A stretch of 64,000 bases of DNA from contig OY743190.1 of assembly GCA_963555705.1 (NCBI GenBank), positions 22,575,491 to 22,639,490 of the forward strand, read 5' to 3'. Positions within the stretch are counted from its first letter, which is position 1, and each line of letters begins with the position of its first letter. Source of the DNA: Ligustrum vulgare (taxonomy: Eukaryota > Streptophyta > Magnoliopsida > Lamiales > Oleaceae). Position numbers and translations under genes: made by a program. Positions 24,450 to 37,344 of this stretch are shown one piece after another. Under the pieces are notes generated by a model. That model had not been told where the DNA came from. It worked only from the letters and a program-made list of their open reading frames with translations, and searched no databases.

Positions 24450-27400
24450 ATATATATTAAAGTAGAATAGTCGTCACCAAAATTCTCACATAGTTTCCCG
24501 TTAATATAACTTTCTAAATTGAAATTCTTCGTAAAAAAATGTATTAAATGTTTTAGCAAGTAAATGTTCCATTAATGACATTAGAATAGACATCCGTGCT
24601 ATGCTATCAATGGTATCAAGATGTTATTTTTTTAGTGTATAAATTATTATTTTTTTATTTTATAAGAATTAAAAAATTTTATAATTATTGCATTATTTTG
24701 AAGTCGAAAAATATGTAATATGGATGTCAAATCGAAGATCTCAATGAGAAATTCATACAAGCTAACAAGTGAGAGTAAACTGTAAACATATTGTCCGTAA
24801 AATCATCTCAAAGATCAAAAGTAGTAAAAAAAAAAAAAAAAAAATTATATTGTTTAATTTTCCTCAATTAAGTTGTGTTAATTTTGGCAACTTAAGATTT
24901 CAATCAATTCATTCATCATTTTGACATTATTTTTATTCATTTACTCATTCTATTCATTTTCTATTTTTTATTATAAATTTAAATAACTACAATATGTAAA
25001 ATATATATTATAGATTTTAACAATTAGTTCATATAATTTTTATCATACAATTGATCGATCAACAATTTTTATTAAAATATTAAAATAATAATGTAACAAT
25101 ATGGATAAAGAAATTGTCAATATGAAGAAAGAAAAAACAATTAATGTAACAATATTTATTAAAATTAATGATTATTTTTTTTAGGAAAACAGTTGAAATT
25201 AATAATTAATGCTTAAAAAAAACCCAAAAAATTTATCCTACATTTCTTTTTTGGAAGTATATGATGAAGAACAATATATAAAAAGAAAAGTGTCGGTCTT
25301 ATGGAGAATATGTAATTTGAGTCTTCTACATGTATTGTATGAGCTTAATTTTGTAGTTCAAGATTTTTTAAAAAGAAAATTTTATTTATTAAACGTTAGA
25401 TCCAGAAAATCGAGTTGATATGTTCGTAGTACAAACGTTAATACACTTAATTCATGGCACGTTTCCTCATAAATATGGTAAAACAATTCATTGGTCCACA
25501 ATTTTATTAAAATATTAAAATAATAATTGTATCTATACTACTTCTAGAAGTCCTTTAAAGAGAGAAACTTTTTTGAATGACAATACCCTCAACAATGATT
25601 TACAATTTCTTATTTGTCATTTCAATTAATTTTATTTTAATTATTATATATTATAATTAATGTAATATTTTCTAATTTAATGATGGTCGTTATCTTTTCA
25701 AATTTCATTGATCTATACTTGTGTCTATACTACATTTAAAATAACTTGAATAGAGAAATATTTTGAATCATAATACTCTCAAAAATAATTTATAATTTCT
25801 TATTTATCCTTCAATTAATTTTATTTTAATTATAGCATTTTATAATTAAAAACAGATTTTCTAATTTAATGATGGTCATTTTTTCTTCAAGTTTCATTGA
25901 TCTATATTTATATCTATACTACTTCTAAAATAACTTGAATGGAGAAATATTTTGGATCATAATACTCTAAAAAATAATTTCTTATTTCTTATTTATCCTT
26001 CAATTAATTTTATTTTGATTATAGCATTTTATAATTAAAAATAAATTTCACATTTATTTACGCATGTAATAGTCCTATTTTATAAAGAAAATGATGTTAC
26101 TAATAAATATTGACAACCAAATATTTTACTAATATTTCATATACACGTGATATCAATTTTGTTATTTATTATTAATTTCTTCCAAATTCGTCCCTATTTT
26201 AAGTAAATGTCACAATCTACATATTCATGTTTAATGATTTTTAAGAGACATTGAGACTCGTGATATTTTTTTATTAGTATATATAACTTATTGTTTTAAC
26301 AGCTAAGAGAGCTAACAAGCATACTTTTAAGTAGTTCAATACTTTTTCAGAACTGTTATTTTTTTGGATTCAAGTCTCAACTTCAATTATTTATAAAAAT
26401 TGCACGCAACAGTATTTGAGGAAGTAATACATTAAAAGCGTCGTTTAGTTAACAATAGTTTTGAAAAAATAAATATGTTAAAGCTATGTACTTGACATAT
26501 ATCTTGTTTCACCTTAGCGCAAGTCTGAGCTTTAAACAAAATCATCTTCAATTTAGTGAAATTAAGTCAATCAACTTAAATCTGTTTGCAAGTTTGGTCT
26601 CTTTCTCAATTGTTGTCTAGACGAAAATACCGATTCGATATTAATCTAATAGATAATCAACATGTAAATATGTGCTGTTAATTTACATAGATTTTTGAAA
26701 ATAAAAATATTAAAAATAGTTGATGTGTATTAAGAAGATATTCAATTCAAGACATTCAAATATATTTCATAATATCATTATCAATCCACGTGCAACGCAC
26801 ATGGTACTAACTAGTGTTGTAAAAAATGGTAAAACTTTATTTTTTAATTTTATTAACATATATAGATAAAAAGACTTATTATATATTTTTTATTTAGTTC
26901 TTTTTTTTTTCAATTTTATTGACATATAATTAAATATGCATTTAATTGAATATAATTAAATGCATCTCATTGAAATTTTTTTAAAAAAAATTAATTATGC
27001 GAAGGGTCTCTTGGGTTGAATTTCACCTTCGTGCATCGCAAGTTTTGTAGTTAATTTTCACTTTCGTACATCGTCGATATTGCTTAATTTTTTTATAGCG
27101 TCCGTATTGGACATGTTAAAGTACATGTTAGTAGAATACATTAGCAAGATGTTGAAATAATACTTACATTTGATATGTTAAAACACATGTTAAGATAATC
27201 TTTTTAACCACATGTTAACTTTCTCGTTAAATCTAAAGAGGGTTTTAATATGTGACATGACATTTTTATATATAAAACTCTCCAATTAAATTGTTGTATT
27301 CCACCCACCCCTAACAACCACCCACCCACCCAATACCTCATTTATTCATTTTCTTTTTTAAAATTTCTAATTCGATAATATTTTGTAATAAAATATTATT

Positions 27401-27878
27401 TGTACTATATTTTTTATTTGATATGATTGTATATTAATCAACATATTTTCAAGAATTCCAAAAAAAAATGTCTTGAGCACCGTGCAAGATATTATCATTT
27501 CTTTAATATGTATGTGTGTGTGTGTGTGTGTGTATCGAAGTATTTATAAAATATATGTAATCAATACATTAAAAATAAACTTAATAAAAATTAAAATACA
27601 TTAAAAAGAAAATTGGTGATGAATACAAATAAAATTTAAAAGAAATTAATACAAAAAATTTAATTAAGCGCAAAATTTTAAAACGTGTGGGAATTTGTTT
27701 TTTCCTATTTTGTTTAATGTTATCTTTTTTAAAATTTCGAATTTGATAATATATTGTAATAACATATTATTTGTACTATATTTTTTATTTGATATGATTG
27801 TATAATCAACATATTTTCATTAATTCCAAATCATTATCATGGATAGAAATCACGTGCACCGCACGAGTGTAATACTAG
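24446..27878 (+). mobile_element. Non-autonomous Helitron C
   Basis: The left end (tatatatattaaagtagaatagtcgtcacc) is homologous to the start of the next element at 27879 (tctatatataataatagaataaccgtcacc). The right end is the hairpin cacgtgcaccgcacgagtg (27851-27869) followed by CTAG at 27875-27878, the Helitron 3' signature. There is no coding sequence. A second Helitron-like unit is nested inside (25532-26814), so this copy is composite. Confidence 0.55.
25532..26814 (+). mobile_element. Helitron with triplicated 5' end, nested in element C
   Basis: The 3' end has the stem CCACGTGC-AAC-GCACATGG (26786-26804) followed by CTAG at 26811-26814. The 5' side has three tandem copies, about 190 bp each, starting with tctatactac at about 25533, 25722 and 25914. 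TCTATACTAC is a typical Helitron 5' terminus, so the start of the element has been duplicated twice. Non-coding. Confidence 0.6.
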
Positions 27879-28030
27879 TCTATATATAATAATAGAATAA
27901 CCGTCACCATTTTTATGTACACACTTTCCCGTCAAAATTATTTCTAAATCAGGAGTTTTTTGCCAAAAAAATAGAAGAAGAAGTATTAAATGTAATTGAC
28001 AAATTGGTATTGTGTGTGTGTGTGTGTGCA
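27509..28030. repeat. (TG)n microsatellites in two Helitron copies
   Basis: (TG)n runs lie at about 27511-27532 and 28011-28028. Both precede a tract that goes on as 'gaagtatttataaaata', so they occupy equivalent positions in elements C and D. Confidence 0.6.
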
Positions 28031-28041
28031 CGCTCGCGCAT

Positions 28042-29485
28042 TGATAAGTGTTATATTAACGTTTATTTGATGCACTTATATCCTTGAATAAGCAATAATG
28101 TGATTCTATCTAAGTATTATTAATGCATTTTATGTTTTATATTGCATAGGATCATAAAAGAAGAGAAAAGAAGAAAAAAGGACCAAAATGCACTCAAAAC
28201 TGAAGTTTGGGGACTTTCATGCAAATAAAGTTACGACCGTAAGAAAATAAGGTTACGGTCGTGAAAGTGTCGTGAAGCAAGTTGAAAATAAGCAGAAACC
28301 ACTTTACGGCCGTAAAGGAAAAGTTACGGCCGTAACCGTCTAAAAGAAAGAAATCAGCAGAGACTTAGTTACGGTCGTAAATCAAAATGTTACGGCCGTA
28401 ACTCCAATTTAAGGAAATATGCAGAAACTCAATTACGGCCGTAAAAGGAATGTTACGGCCGTAACTCTTCAAGTCAAAAATTTCCTTATTTCAATTCTTT
28501 CCATAATTTTGGATTTCTTGCTCCCAAAGCTAGGGCACGAAATTGAGGCTATAAATAGGGAAGTTCATGACAAGAAAAGAAAAAAAAATAATTATTGAAA
28601 GAGGGAGCGGCTTGCTTGGAGATTGGAAGAAAAATTAAGCGACTCGAGAAGGCGAATCAAGAAAAGAAACTTCCAGAATTTTTCATGGCTTTGAGTGGCT
28701 AAGCTTCCATACCTAGTTCGAAGGGGAAGTTGTATTTCATATCAATTTGTTATTGCTTTTCCAAACTAGTAACGTAGTTCTAAATTGTTTATTTTGATTT
28801 GTTGGATTCTTATGCATTTTTAATTCAATCAATGCAATTCTTTATTTGATTAAGGCCTTATCATTTAATTTGTTGTATTGAGATTTGCTATTTTGAATGA
28901 TTGGATCCGTAATCGTCTTGTTGTTCAAATCATAGTAGCAAGTGGAAATTTAATAATTTTCATAGAGAATTCTAACTTAGGTTAATTGCCACGAGCTTGT
29001 GTGATTGATAACCTAATTCACCCTAATTCTTCTCAACCATTATATAGTTGTTGTCTTAAATCTAAAGAGTTTGTTTTAGGTTATTCAATGGCTAATATTT
29101 GATTAGAGAGCTTATTCTAATTAAATGCAATTAAGGGAGAATCGGAATAGCTAGAGCTTATTAACTATTTACGGGTGATAAATCAAAGAAGAAATTGAAC
29201 TCGCGTTACTTGGAAAGTGATAACATTGTGATAGAATACAACTGAACCTGAGAACTAGGACTCGTCAACATTTGATATTTATTTCAATCATTTTAATTGA
29301 TTTATTTTATTAGTTAAATCATTTACAAACAACTCAAAACAAAACCACCATTTGCGATTCTAATTGACATGACACTAAGTTAGTTCTCATTCCCTGTGGG
29401 ATCGACCCTTGCTTCCACTGCTATATTCTTAGTAATAGTGAACAAGGAATTTATTTATTATTTTGGTGCATTGCGACACGCATCA
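28042..29485 (+). mobile_element. Solo LTR with palindrome array, TSD CGCAT
   Basis: 1,444 bp, starts TGATAAGTG and ends CATCA (TGAT...ATCA termini), flanked by CGCAT at 28037-28041 and 29486-29490. TATA box tataaata lies at 28550. The 3' part has the 'ccctgtgggatcgacccttgcttcc' block seen at the ends of many plant gypsy LTRs. Eight copies of the 12-bp palindrome ttacggccgtaa or close variants occupy 28231-28464. No internal region remains, so recombination between LTRs is inferred. Confidence 0.9.
28231..28464 (+). promoter_or_regulatory. Eight TTACGGCCGTAA palindromes in four pairs
   Basis: Starts: 28231, 28253, 28304, 28324, 28369, 28390, 28433 and 28453. Members of a pair are 20-22 bp apart and pairs are separated by 43-51 bp. 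Five copies are perfect ttacggccgtaa; the variants are ttacgaccgtaa, ttacggtcgtga and ttacggtcgtaa. The last ends 86 bp upstream of the TATA box. The even two-turn spacing suggests binding by a dimeric protein on one DNA face, which is inference. Confidence 0.6.
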
Positions 29486-29821
29486 CGCATATATGCATAT
29501 ACACATATATCTACATAAACATATGTATGTATGTTGAAGTATTTATAAAATAAATATATATAATCAATATATTAAAATTTAAACTTAATCAAAATTAAAA
29601 TACATTAAAAATAAAATTGGAGATGAATACAAATAAAATTTAAAAAAATTTAATTTAATACAATAAATTTAGTTAAGCGCCAAGTTTTAAGACGTGTGGA
29701 TATTTTTTCCTACTTTGATTAGCGTTGTCTTTTTCTTTTTTAAAATTTCAAATTCGATAATATTTTGTAATAAAATATTATTTGTACTATATATTTTATT
29801 TGATATGATTATATAATCAAC

Positions 29822-29850
29822 ACTAGTATTCGCACCCGTGCAATGCATGG
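29822..29850 (-). mobile_element. 3' terminus of Helitron B
   Basis: Read on the minus strand, a near-perfect hairpin (CCCATGC-ATT-GCACGGG) is followed by TGCGAATACTAG, ending in CTAG at 29826-29823 and followed by T. This is the Helitron 3' signature, 240 bp beyond the helicase reading frame of copy B. Confidence 0.75.
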
Positions 29851-30060
29851 GAAAGAAAATTATAACTAATAATTAATGAATAAGTAAATAAATATATTCG
29901 ATAGTTAATGAAAAAGTGAGATATGTATAATGAAAACAATTAAATTTAAATATTATGGGACAGAATATGAAAAAACATAAAGATATTCAATAACGAAATT
30001 CAATGTAAATTACGAAACACTTCTTTGAAAACAACATTTGCGGTTGATTTTGTTTCTGCA

Positions 30061-31660
30061 TCATCTTGATCGCAAATCATGATTTTTAAACCATTTCGAT
30101 TTGTACGAAACTGCAACGTACAATTGTCCATGACAGAAAACTGGTTTCTTCAAGTATAGTCTAACATGAGACAATGATTGACCTTGACTTTTGTTTATGG
30201 TCATGGCATACGATACAATTAATGGATACTGTCTTCGTTGAAATCTCAATGGAAACCTTGAATCTGATGGCGTAAGGGTCATACATGGAATAAAAACTTT
30301 ATCTTCAGCATTAGCTCCTTTCAAAATTTTTGCCTCAATCATATGGTTTCCTAATCTGGTAATTAGAGGTCTAGTACCATTGCACAGACCAATTGAATGA
30401 TCGATATTCCTTAGCAACATGACACGGATTCCAACCTTTAACGTCAACACATAATTAGGAACACCCGAACATCTAATTCTATTCAAAAACTCTGGGGTGT
30501 GAAGATCTTGAAGTAGACCAACATTACTATCAGATTTGCATGTTGCATCACTGCTCAAATATTTCCTCATATCAGATTCAATACTTGTTACTATAAATTC
30601 ATTAACTGAATCCACAACATCAAGGGTTGGTGCAAGAATAGCTCGACCATGCAGATAAGACGTGTCATCTTCCACACTTGATAAATTGGGATATGTGGAA
30701 TCCACAATTGTTGCAACCGGATTGCCAACATCCTTTACAAAAATATCATCCGGTATATCAATTGTTGCATTACCATCGTTTGGACCCCAAGCAAGTCAAT
30801 CTCCTATGCTTGAAATCCAATGAGAAAATTGTCGAAGCTCATCACATTGACGTTGGTTACCAATTTTTTGAAGGCGAGTATTCTTTGTCAATCTTAAAAC
30901 TTGACAATGTCTCCAAAGATACGAAGAATTTATAGTTGCACGCACAATATCCTGTCTGCTTCCTTTGGGAACAACAGGTAATATCTGTCTGAAGTCTCTG
31001 CCGAATACAATAGTCTTTCCTCCAAAAGGTTGCTCCAAACTCAGCAGGTTTTCAAATCTTAATATATGTTTCATACTTCTATCTAATGCCTCAAAGCAAT
31101 ACCTATTCATCATAGGTGCCTCATCCCAAATAATAAGTTTAGTCTTCACAATCAACTCAGCCAGTGCACTTCCTTATTTGATATTGCAAGTCGAATCTTC
31201 GTTTGGATTAAGAGGAATTGCAAATCTAGAGTGTGCAGTTCGTCCACCGTCTAGAAGTAGTGATGTAATACCACTTGATGTAACATTAAGCACAATTTCT
31301 CCTTTTGACCTTAATGCAGCTGATAAAGTCTTCCAAACAAACGTTTTCCCAGTACCCCCGTATCTATACAAAAATAACATGCCGCCATCTCATCTCCAAA
31401 TTGTACTGTACTCATAACTGTGTCATAAGCATTTCTCTGCCCCTCTTTCAGGTTGGAAACTAACCTCTCATGTTCCTCAGTCAACAACTTTCTGTCATAA
31501 CGCAACTCATCATGTATCAATTTATTCAGTCATGTTGAAAAGTAAACATCATCAGGAAATGGCATAGGACAAAAGTCGCGCAAACTCTTCCCCACCCTCC
31601 GCAACACCTTTTCAATTTCTACAGAGTATAGTTTTTTAGTTCCGCTTCACTCAATTCCAA
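30061..31660 (-). pseudogene. Helitron Rep/helicase copy B, Pif1-type helicase part
   Basis: Minus-strand motifs in order: LIHDELRYDRKLLTEEH (about 31520), Walker A YGGTGKTF (about 31350), Walker B IIWDEAPMMN (31128-31099), GGKTIVFGRDFRQILPVVPKG (31026-30964), GRAILAPTLDVVDSVNEF (about 30645-30595), VGIRVMLLRNIDHSIGLCNGT and TINKSQGQSLSHV (about 30190). Damage: a frameshift near 31375 just before Walker A, stops at 31174 and 30796, and a garbled C-terminus where the usual VAVSR-type motif reads VAVSYKS. It is better preserved than copy A, keeping the middle that copy A lacks. Confidence 0.85.
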
Positions 31661-31739
31661 ATCTATATATAAAAAAAAAAAAGATATATAAAAACTTGAA
31701 AAAGGGATAATATCATATATTTAATAAAATAATCACGAT

Positions 31740-34563
31740 AATACCTTGATGATGCAAAATATTTCGCTGCAGATAAAGAATGTCATCTGACAAATATTGC
31801 CAACATTTATCCCATACAAACTCAGGTCTAGATAAACAATCAGAAGATAGTAGAGTTGCGAAAAGATTCCTTAACATATTAGCAGATCCCCAATGACTGG
31901 CTTCAACAATCCGGTCTATATATTCCTTTAACGTCATCTAGCAGACCAAGTGAGTAGCATGCATCTCTAAATGACTCATGTTGAACACCATTCACACACA
32001 GCAAATCTTTATAACACATCAGCCCACGAACTACATTCAATAGGGTTCTCATATAGTACATATCACCACATCCAGGAGTTACATAAAATGTTCTACCGAC
32101 AGAAAAACCACACTTCCTCAGATGCCATTAACGAGGCGATGGCTTCCAAACAAATTTAGAAGGAAATTCCGCATAGGTCAAACTTCTCGCTTCTTCATAT
32201 TTTTTGTTTTCATTCATCCATGTCGTGAACATGCTGTAGTTAACTGAAGGTCGATTAACAATTTCATCAATTGGATCAGTATCAGAAAAAATAACATTCT
32301 ATTCATCTAGCAAGTGGAAGCTCAAATGCTCAACCGGAGGATCCCTGTACTGTATATCATACCCAAAAATTCTCCATCCAGCCTCACATGGTGAAATATA
32401 TCAACAATCATAATACAAATCTATTTCATTAACATTTGTCTGTGAAGAGTCATTAGCACTGGTAAAAAGTTGTTACACGATCATGGCCCTTGTTCACATA
32501 TTTGAAAAGATACGTAATAGACCGTGATTGATTGCACCGCACAACGTTTATATGAGCCCCATACTTCAAAAGCAAGTACCTATTGTGCGGTACTACAAAT
32601 CGATTATCAAGATCGACACCTTCTTTGTTCACTGTCCTTCCAGCATCCCTTCATTTATAAACAGGATATCCATATTCATCAATGCTGGTCTTTTGTACAT
32701 ATCTCTTCGGAAAGTGTTTTGTGCAACAACCATTAGCCATACATGGAGAATTAGAATTTAAGTTTCCACATGGGCCGTGCATCATCAAATCCCTAAATGC
32801 TGAGTAGTAAGCACCATCGCATCTTTGTCAGGGATTTTACCCGATATAATCCTATCGATATCTTCTCCTATTGGATATTTATCAGCTTTTGATAAAAATA
32901 ACAAAATGTGGGCCTGAGGAAACCCGCTCTTTTGAAAATCAATGGTGTAAATTACTTGGAAAAAAATCATAGATAATAATAATAAATTGTGCAATAACTA
33001 TCATATTACTTAATAAATGAGGAGATAATATAACAATTAGATGCCATGTGAAAACTTACCAGCTTTAATGGTCCCGAATACTCTATTGTGCATGAGATCT
33101 TTTATTAAATTATCCAATTTCATTTTGAAGACTCTACACAGAATATCCGGACGATCCTCGGACTTCAAACCTCTTTTTTCCAAAAATCGCACAATTTCTG
33201 GCCACTTTGGATTACATGTAAATGTAATAAACAAATCAGGATATCCTATGCATTTACATATTGCCATTACATCTTGTAATTCCGGATCATATATCGTGCT
33301 CCACCAGTGAACGAAGGAGGTAATACCACGCGTTTTCCAATAGAGGATGGATTGGTCTCGCCCCTCAACAATGCATCTTTCAAACCCTTATACAAATCAG
33401 ATCTTAACTCCTTCTGATGCATACGTATATAAGCTAAAGGTGATGACTCTACCATCATATATGCATCAACCAAAAACTCCTCAAACAGTCTTCTGCTAAA
33501 TATAATGTGTGATGACTCACAATCCCTCTCTAGTTACCTATAAGCGAGAAATTCACTCATATTTATCCTCTTCCGACCTGCTGATGAGCTTGATCTTAAA
33601 TCACTTAGTGGAATATCCTCCCTATATCCGTCCTGACCATATGGAAAGAGTAGCGGATACTGAAGACCAAGATAAGCTGGATTCAACTCATTAATTCACT
33701 GCAATTGCCCAGATTTTGTTTCCACAATAATATCTCTATCACCCGCAGCTGTCTCAAAATCACCAACAACCAAAGCAGCAACTTCAGACACTGAAGGCAT
33801 ATTGTATCTCCTTCCATCTTGGTCCCTTCTACCAATTAGCCTAAGCTTTATGTCAAAAGAATCATCATGGTGAATCGTGTCTCTAACCATCCTAAAAGAT
33901 TTTACCAAAACATTATTTTGGTCTAACATTATCCTTAGTTCAGAAACAATGTTTCCATGAAGTTTATTTATATGCAAATTTTGACTACAGTGCATTGCAA
34001 AATTAAATTTGTATTAGAATGTTTGTCAATTGCTAATGAAATGAAACATAATAAATGTATATGTAGAAAATTATTAATTACAGAATGGCTTTAATTCTGT
34101 TGAAATCCTCATTACCAGTGTCATAGATATACAACTGAGCAAACTTTGGTGCAGAACCATCAGCAGGCAACAAACTTCCGATCAAGTGATAATTTTGTCC
34201 ATGCAACGTAAAAACTGGGGGCCCTTTACCCTTACTTTTACTTGAATCAATCTTCCCTTCCATTGATGTAAATGAAAACATCAAGTTATATGAATGAATG
34301 TTCTATATGAAATGCTTACTCTTCTCATCTGATCCAAACAACAAATCGCTAAGGACATCAGGAGGCTCTTGCATCAATGGAAGCTGGATTTTTCCTTGAT
34401 TACAACATAAAGAGAATTTTGGATTACTTGTGTTAAAGTGTTTGCCAACTCTTTCTTCGTACCAAAACTTTGCACCACAATATTCACAAATGCATACTGG
34501 ATCACCAATATCAAAGTACTCTACAAAAAAAATATAAATGTGAACTTTATATAATACACTCAT
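31740..34563 (-). pseudogene. Helitron Rep/helicase copy B, N-terminal and Rep part
   Basis: Minus-strand order: CICEYCGAKFWYEER (34490-34446), HGQNYHLIGSLLPADGSAPK (34203-34144), LDQNNVLVKSFRMVRD (33935-33888), the Helitron-like N domain (33473-33267), GYPDLFITFTCNPKWPEI (33247-33194), SGFPQAHILLFLSKADKY (32930-32877), [18 protein letters not shown] (about 32605-32550) and FATLLSSDCLSRPEFVWDKC (about 31860-31805). Introns interrupt at about 34300, 34040, 33000 and 31700. At the Rep active site the first His of H-A-H is Gln (Q-A-H), so metal binding should fail. Stops at 33696, 33267, 32800 and 32400 confirm a pseudogene. Confidence 0.85.
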
Positions 34564-36438
34564 ATATAGATAAATTTAAATAATAATCACTGGTTAGTTC
34601 ACGTTACACACACTTGATAAGATAAAAATGTTTTAGTGCAACCCAATCATCATTTGTGAGTCCACATTACACATTGTCCATTAAGGATCCAAGTCGGATT
34701 TTGCACACCATTAAGTTACGGCAAACGGAAGTTGTGAACAAAATAGACCCCCCCCCCCCTCCCCTTTTTTTTTTTTTTTGGAATATCACTATACAATAAA
34801 ATCTACAATAATTTTTGAGGAATTCGGATTCAATCTTTAATAATTGTATAGGAGTTAATTACAAAACTCCTTTTTTTTTCTTTTTGAATATCACTATACA
34901 ATAAAATCTACAATTATTTTTTTGGAATTCGGATTCAATCTTAATAATTAATATCCATCAATTTAATGACGTCTTCAGATTTGTTAAGGAAAATTCATGA
35001 ACATATTGTTTATTTAAAAAAAAAAAAAACATAATATTTTTTTTTTTCTTTTTTAGTGGAAATTTGATTTCAATGAAAAATCACAGAGTCTATCGGTCTT
35101 TAAAAAAATATATGGGTCCAAACAAAAATCATGAATAGATCTCTAACATGTTTTTCCTTTTTGTGAGCATTATTAGCACATGTTTTATGCCTAAGATTTT
35201 AAAAGACGAGGTATCTAAATGTATATTTTTTGAAAAAGTGTGGTTAAAATGGAATTTTTTTTTTTTTTTTTTTTAATTTCAAGTATCGAATACCTCAATT
35301 GTAAGATATATACTTAAAAAAGGAATTTCAAAAAATTGAGATGTGAATTAATGAATAACAAAACATACACAGATGAATAATCACAAAACCACTACACGTC
35401 CAAGCCCAATAAGCATTATTCCCATCACATTCAAATACACACACTCTCTCTCACTAACTCCAAATACGTATTCTAATCTGGTGACTTTAATATTAAACGG
35501 AACCACTCTTCAACACAGACCCATTGAAAATACAACACTGGTTCCATGGAAAAATCAGCTCGTATATGGCTTTTGCACGATTCTGTGGCAATTTCACATA
35601 TTTTCCAGTCACCTTCGGAAACTATTCAGCAACAAAGAACATAAATGTGGTTGCTGGGATGTGTACATGGCTTCAAGCTGTTTTTTTTTTTTTTAATACT
35701 ATGTTTTAAAAATTATTTCTCCATATTTTTGTTGAAAAGCTTATTATTAATCTCTTCTCGATTCTAACATTGACAATTATTTCGTTCATTTGTGCATCTT
35801 TTTTTTGTGATTCTATTCTATAAAAGTTCAGACCTGGACCCGAAACTTTATGGGTGCGTAAACTTCGCACCAGATCTGGAAGATCTAACCCTCAAACGGA
35901 CGTTTTCAAGATATGTGGTTCAGATTAGGTAACATCTATTTTAGTTGAAGTTTTCCCTATTTTCATGTCCATGGGTGCTTTTTTTGCATATACAGCGTAA
36001 TAGTAAAAGGTTATCGCTTCGTTTGATTTGATCGGAATACCAGTATTGCCAAAATCTTTTTGAGTATTTATTACAATTTTTTTTTTTTACAGGAAAAAAC
36101 CTATCCATTTAGAAATAAATTTTCGGAAAATCATGTGGTTTCTACTTTTTGTATAAGACGGTATTGAAATATATACATGTACCGTTATTTTATTCCAATT
36201 TATATTTTTGCTGTGAACAGCTAATACCGTTCAATTGAAAATATAATAGAAATATGTTTGTGAAAAACAATTGATGAATAGGATTTTTATTTTTTAAGGT
36301 ATTAAAAAAATCGGGAAAAAATTGCATTACGTGATGTATGTAAGTTCATCATTTTTTTCCCCATTTTTTTCTTGTGAGTCATTGATAACAATTGGTTTAT
36401 AATCATTTTTTGAGATTATTGTTAACAAAACTTGATTC
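34564..36438. other. Non-coding stretch between Helitron B and the Tat element
   Basis: No convincing gene. It contains a homopolymer C then T run (about 34748-34779), two copies of 'gaatatcactatacaataaaatctacaat' (about 34782 and 34885), poly-T runs, and AT-rich DNA. Upstream exons of Helitron B could lie here but none is recognisable. Confidence 0.4.
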
Positions 36439-36443
36439 CATAT

Positions 36444-37162
36444 TGATGTTGTCAAAAATCCTAACCTTGACGTGGTAGGATCTGATGATATTCGATTGCT
36501 GGAAAAGATCAACGAGCTCGCCTTGAATGACCTGCAAAAAAGGCGAGGAGGATTCTCCCCGTCACCCCCTCGGTGTGAGAATTAGTTTTTTGGAAAAAGG
36601 TAGACAGAATATTTAACTGGAAAAACGTAAAGAATTGTGAATGAATAATTTGATATGAAAAAAACTGTATTTATAGGGTTGAAGAAGCCCATAACTTCCT
36701 GTATTTAAGGAAGGAGTCTTTTTGTCATAAACTTACCTTTTAAGAAGAATTCCATACTTATAAGGATTCAGTTTCCTTTTTGTAAAGGGTTTCCTTGTGG
36801 ATCATGTATTGTCTTGAGGCTCAAGTATATGGCCCATTAGCGAGGCCCAATGATGAAAGAGGTTGGGAAGCCTGCAAATACGGGCCACGGGTAGGCAAGA
36901 AACGATCTTATCTCCAACTGTCAAAATGAAGTAGATCGGGATGACCCCGACCTTCATGAGACCGGGTATTTTAATGAGGCACCATCGGTTATTGTTGAAC
37001 AGCGAAGAAGTCGGCCATATGCTGACCATGAAGCTTTCGGTAACAGGTCGGTCAAAGGAATTCCATGACCTCAAGAGGTCGGTCAAAGGAAGACCATGAC
37101 CTCAACAGGTCGGGTCGTGGAATTCTCCGTAAATTTAGGGAGTAGGAAAATAATACCGATCA
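36444..37162 (-). repeat. 3' LTR of the Tat element
   Basis: 719 bp, element-sense termini TGATCGG...CAACATCA. It is adjoined on the internal side by the GGGGGCCAA purine tract. Its partner differs by scattered substitutions and a few small indels (for example near 36545 and 37045). Confidence 0.92.
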
Positions 37163-37336
37163 TTGGCCCCCGTGCGTCAGAGATCAGGACAAGATTTCTG
37201 GGCGCATGACAGTTGTTATATTGAATTTTCCAACTCATCATATTTATTGCTTTTGCCATAAAAGAATTGCCTACGATGTTGACACGTGGCAGAAAAATAA
37301 CTTTAGGATTTTGAAATTTTTCCCGCCTATTTTGCC

Positions 37337-37344
37337 TATATATA
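37337..37344 (+). promoter_or_regulatory. TATA box of the antisense gene
   Basis: The sequence ctatatatatg lies 175 bp upstream of the antisense start codon (37512), followed by a pyrimidine-rich leader. Its position just inside the 3' LTR, pointing inward, fits an independent promoter for the opposite-strand gene. Confidence 0.5.

Larger units (their letters stand above)
27879..29821 (+). mobile_element. Non-autonomous Helitron D, truncated and holding a solo LTR
   Basis: It starts with TC at 27879, directly after the CTAG end of element C. Its body after the solo LTR (about 29491-29821) matches 27520-27810 of element C. It stops at 29821, where the 3' end of the minus-strand Helitron B begins; its own 3' hairpin is missing. 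Confidence 0.55.

Noticed and set aside
28201..28470. CRISPR-like regular short repeats
   Set aside because: Repeats are 12-bp palindromes with unequal spacers inside a plant LTR; no cas genes and a eukaryotic context.
34748..34779. Poly-C/poly-T run as a functional element
   Set aside because: A simple homopolymer run, possibly even an assembly artefact; no supporting context.
35373..35709. 107- and 61-residue overlapping frames
   Set aside because: No start context, similarity or splice structure; likely chance.
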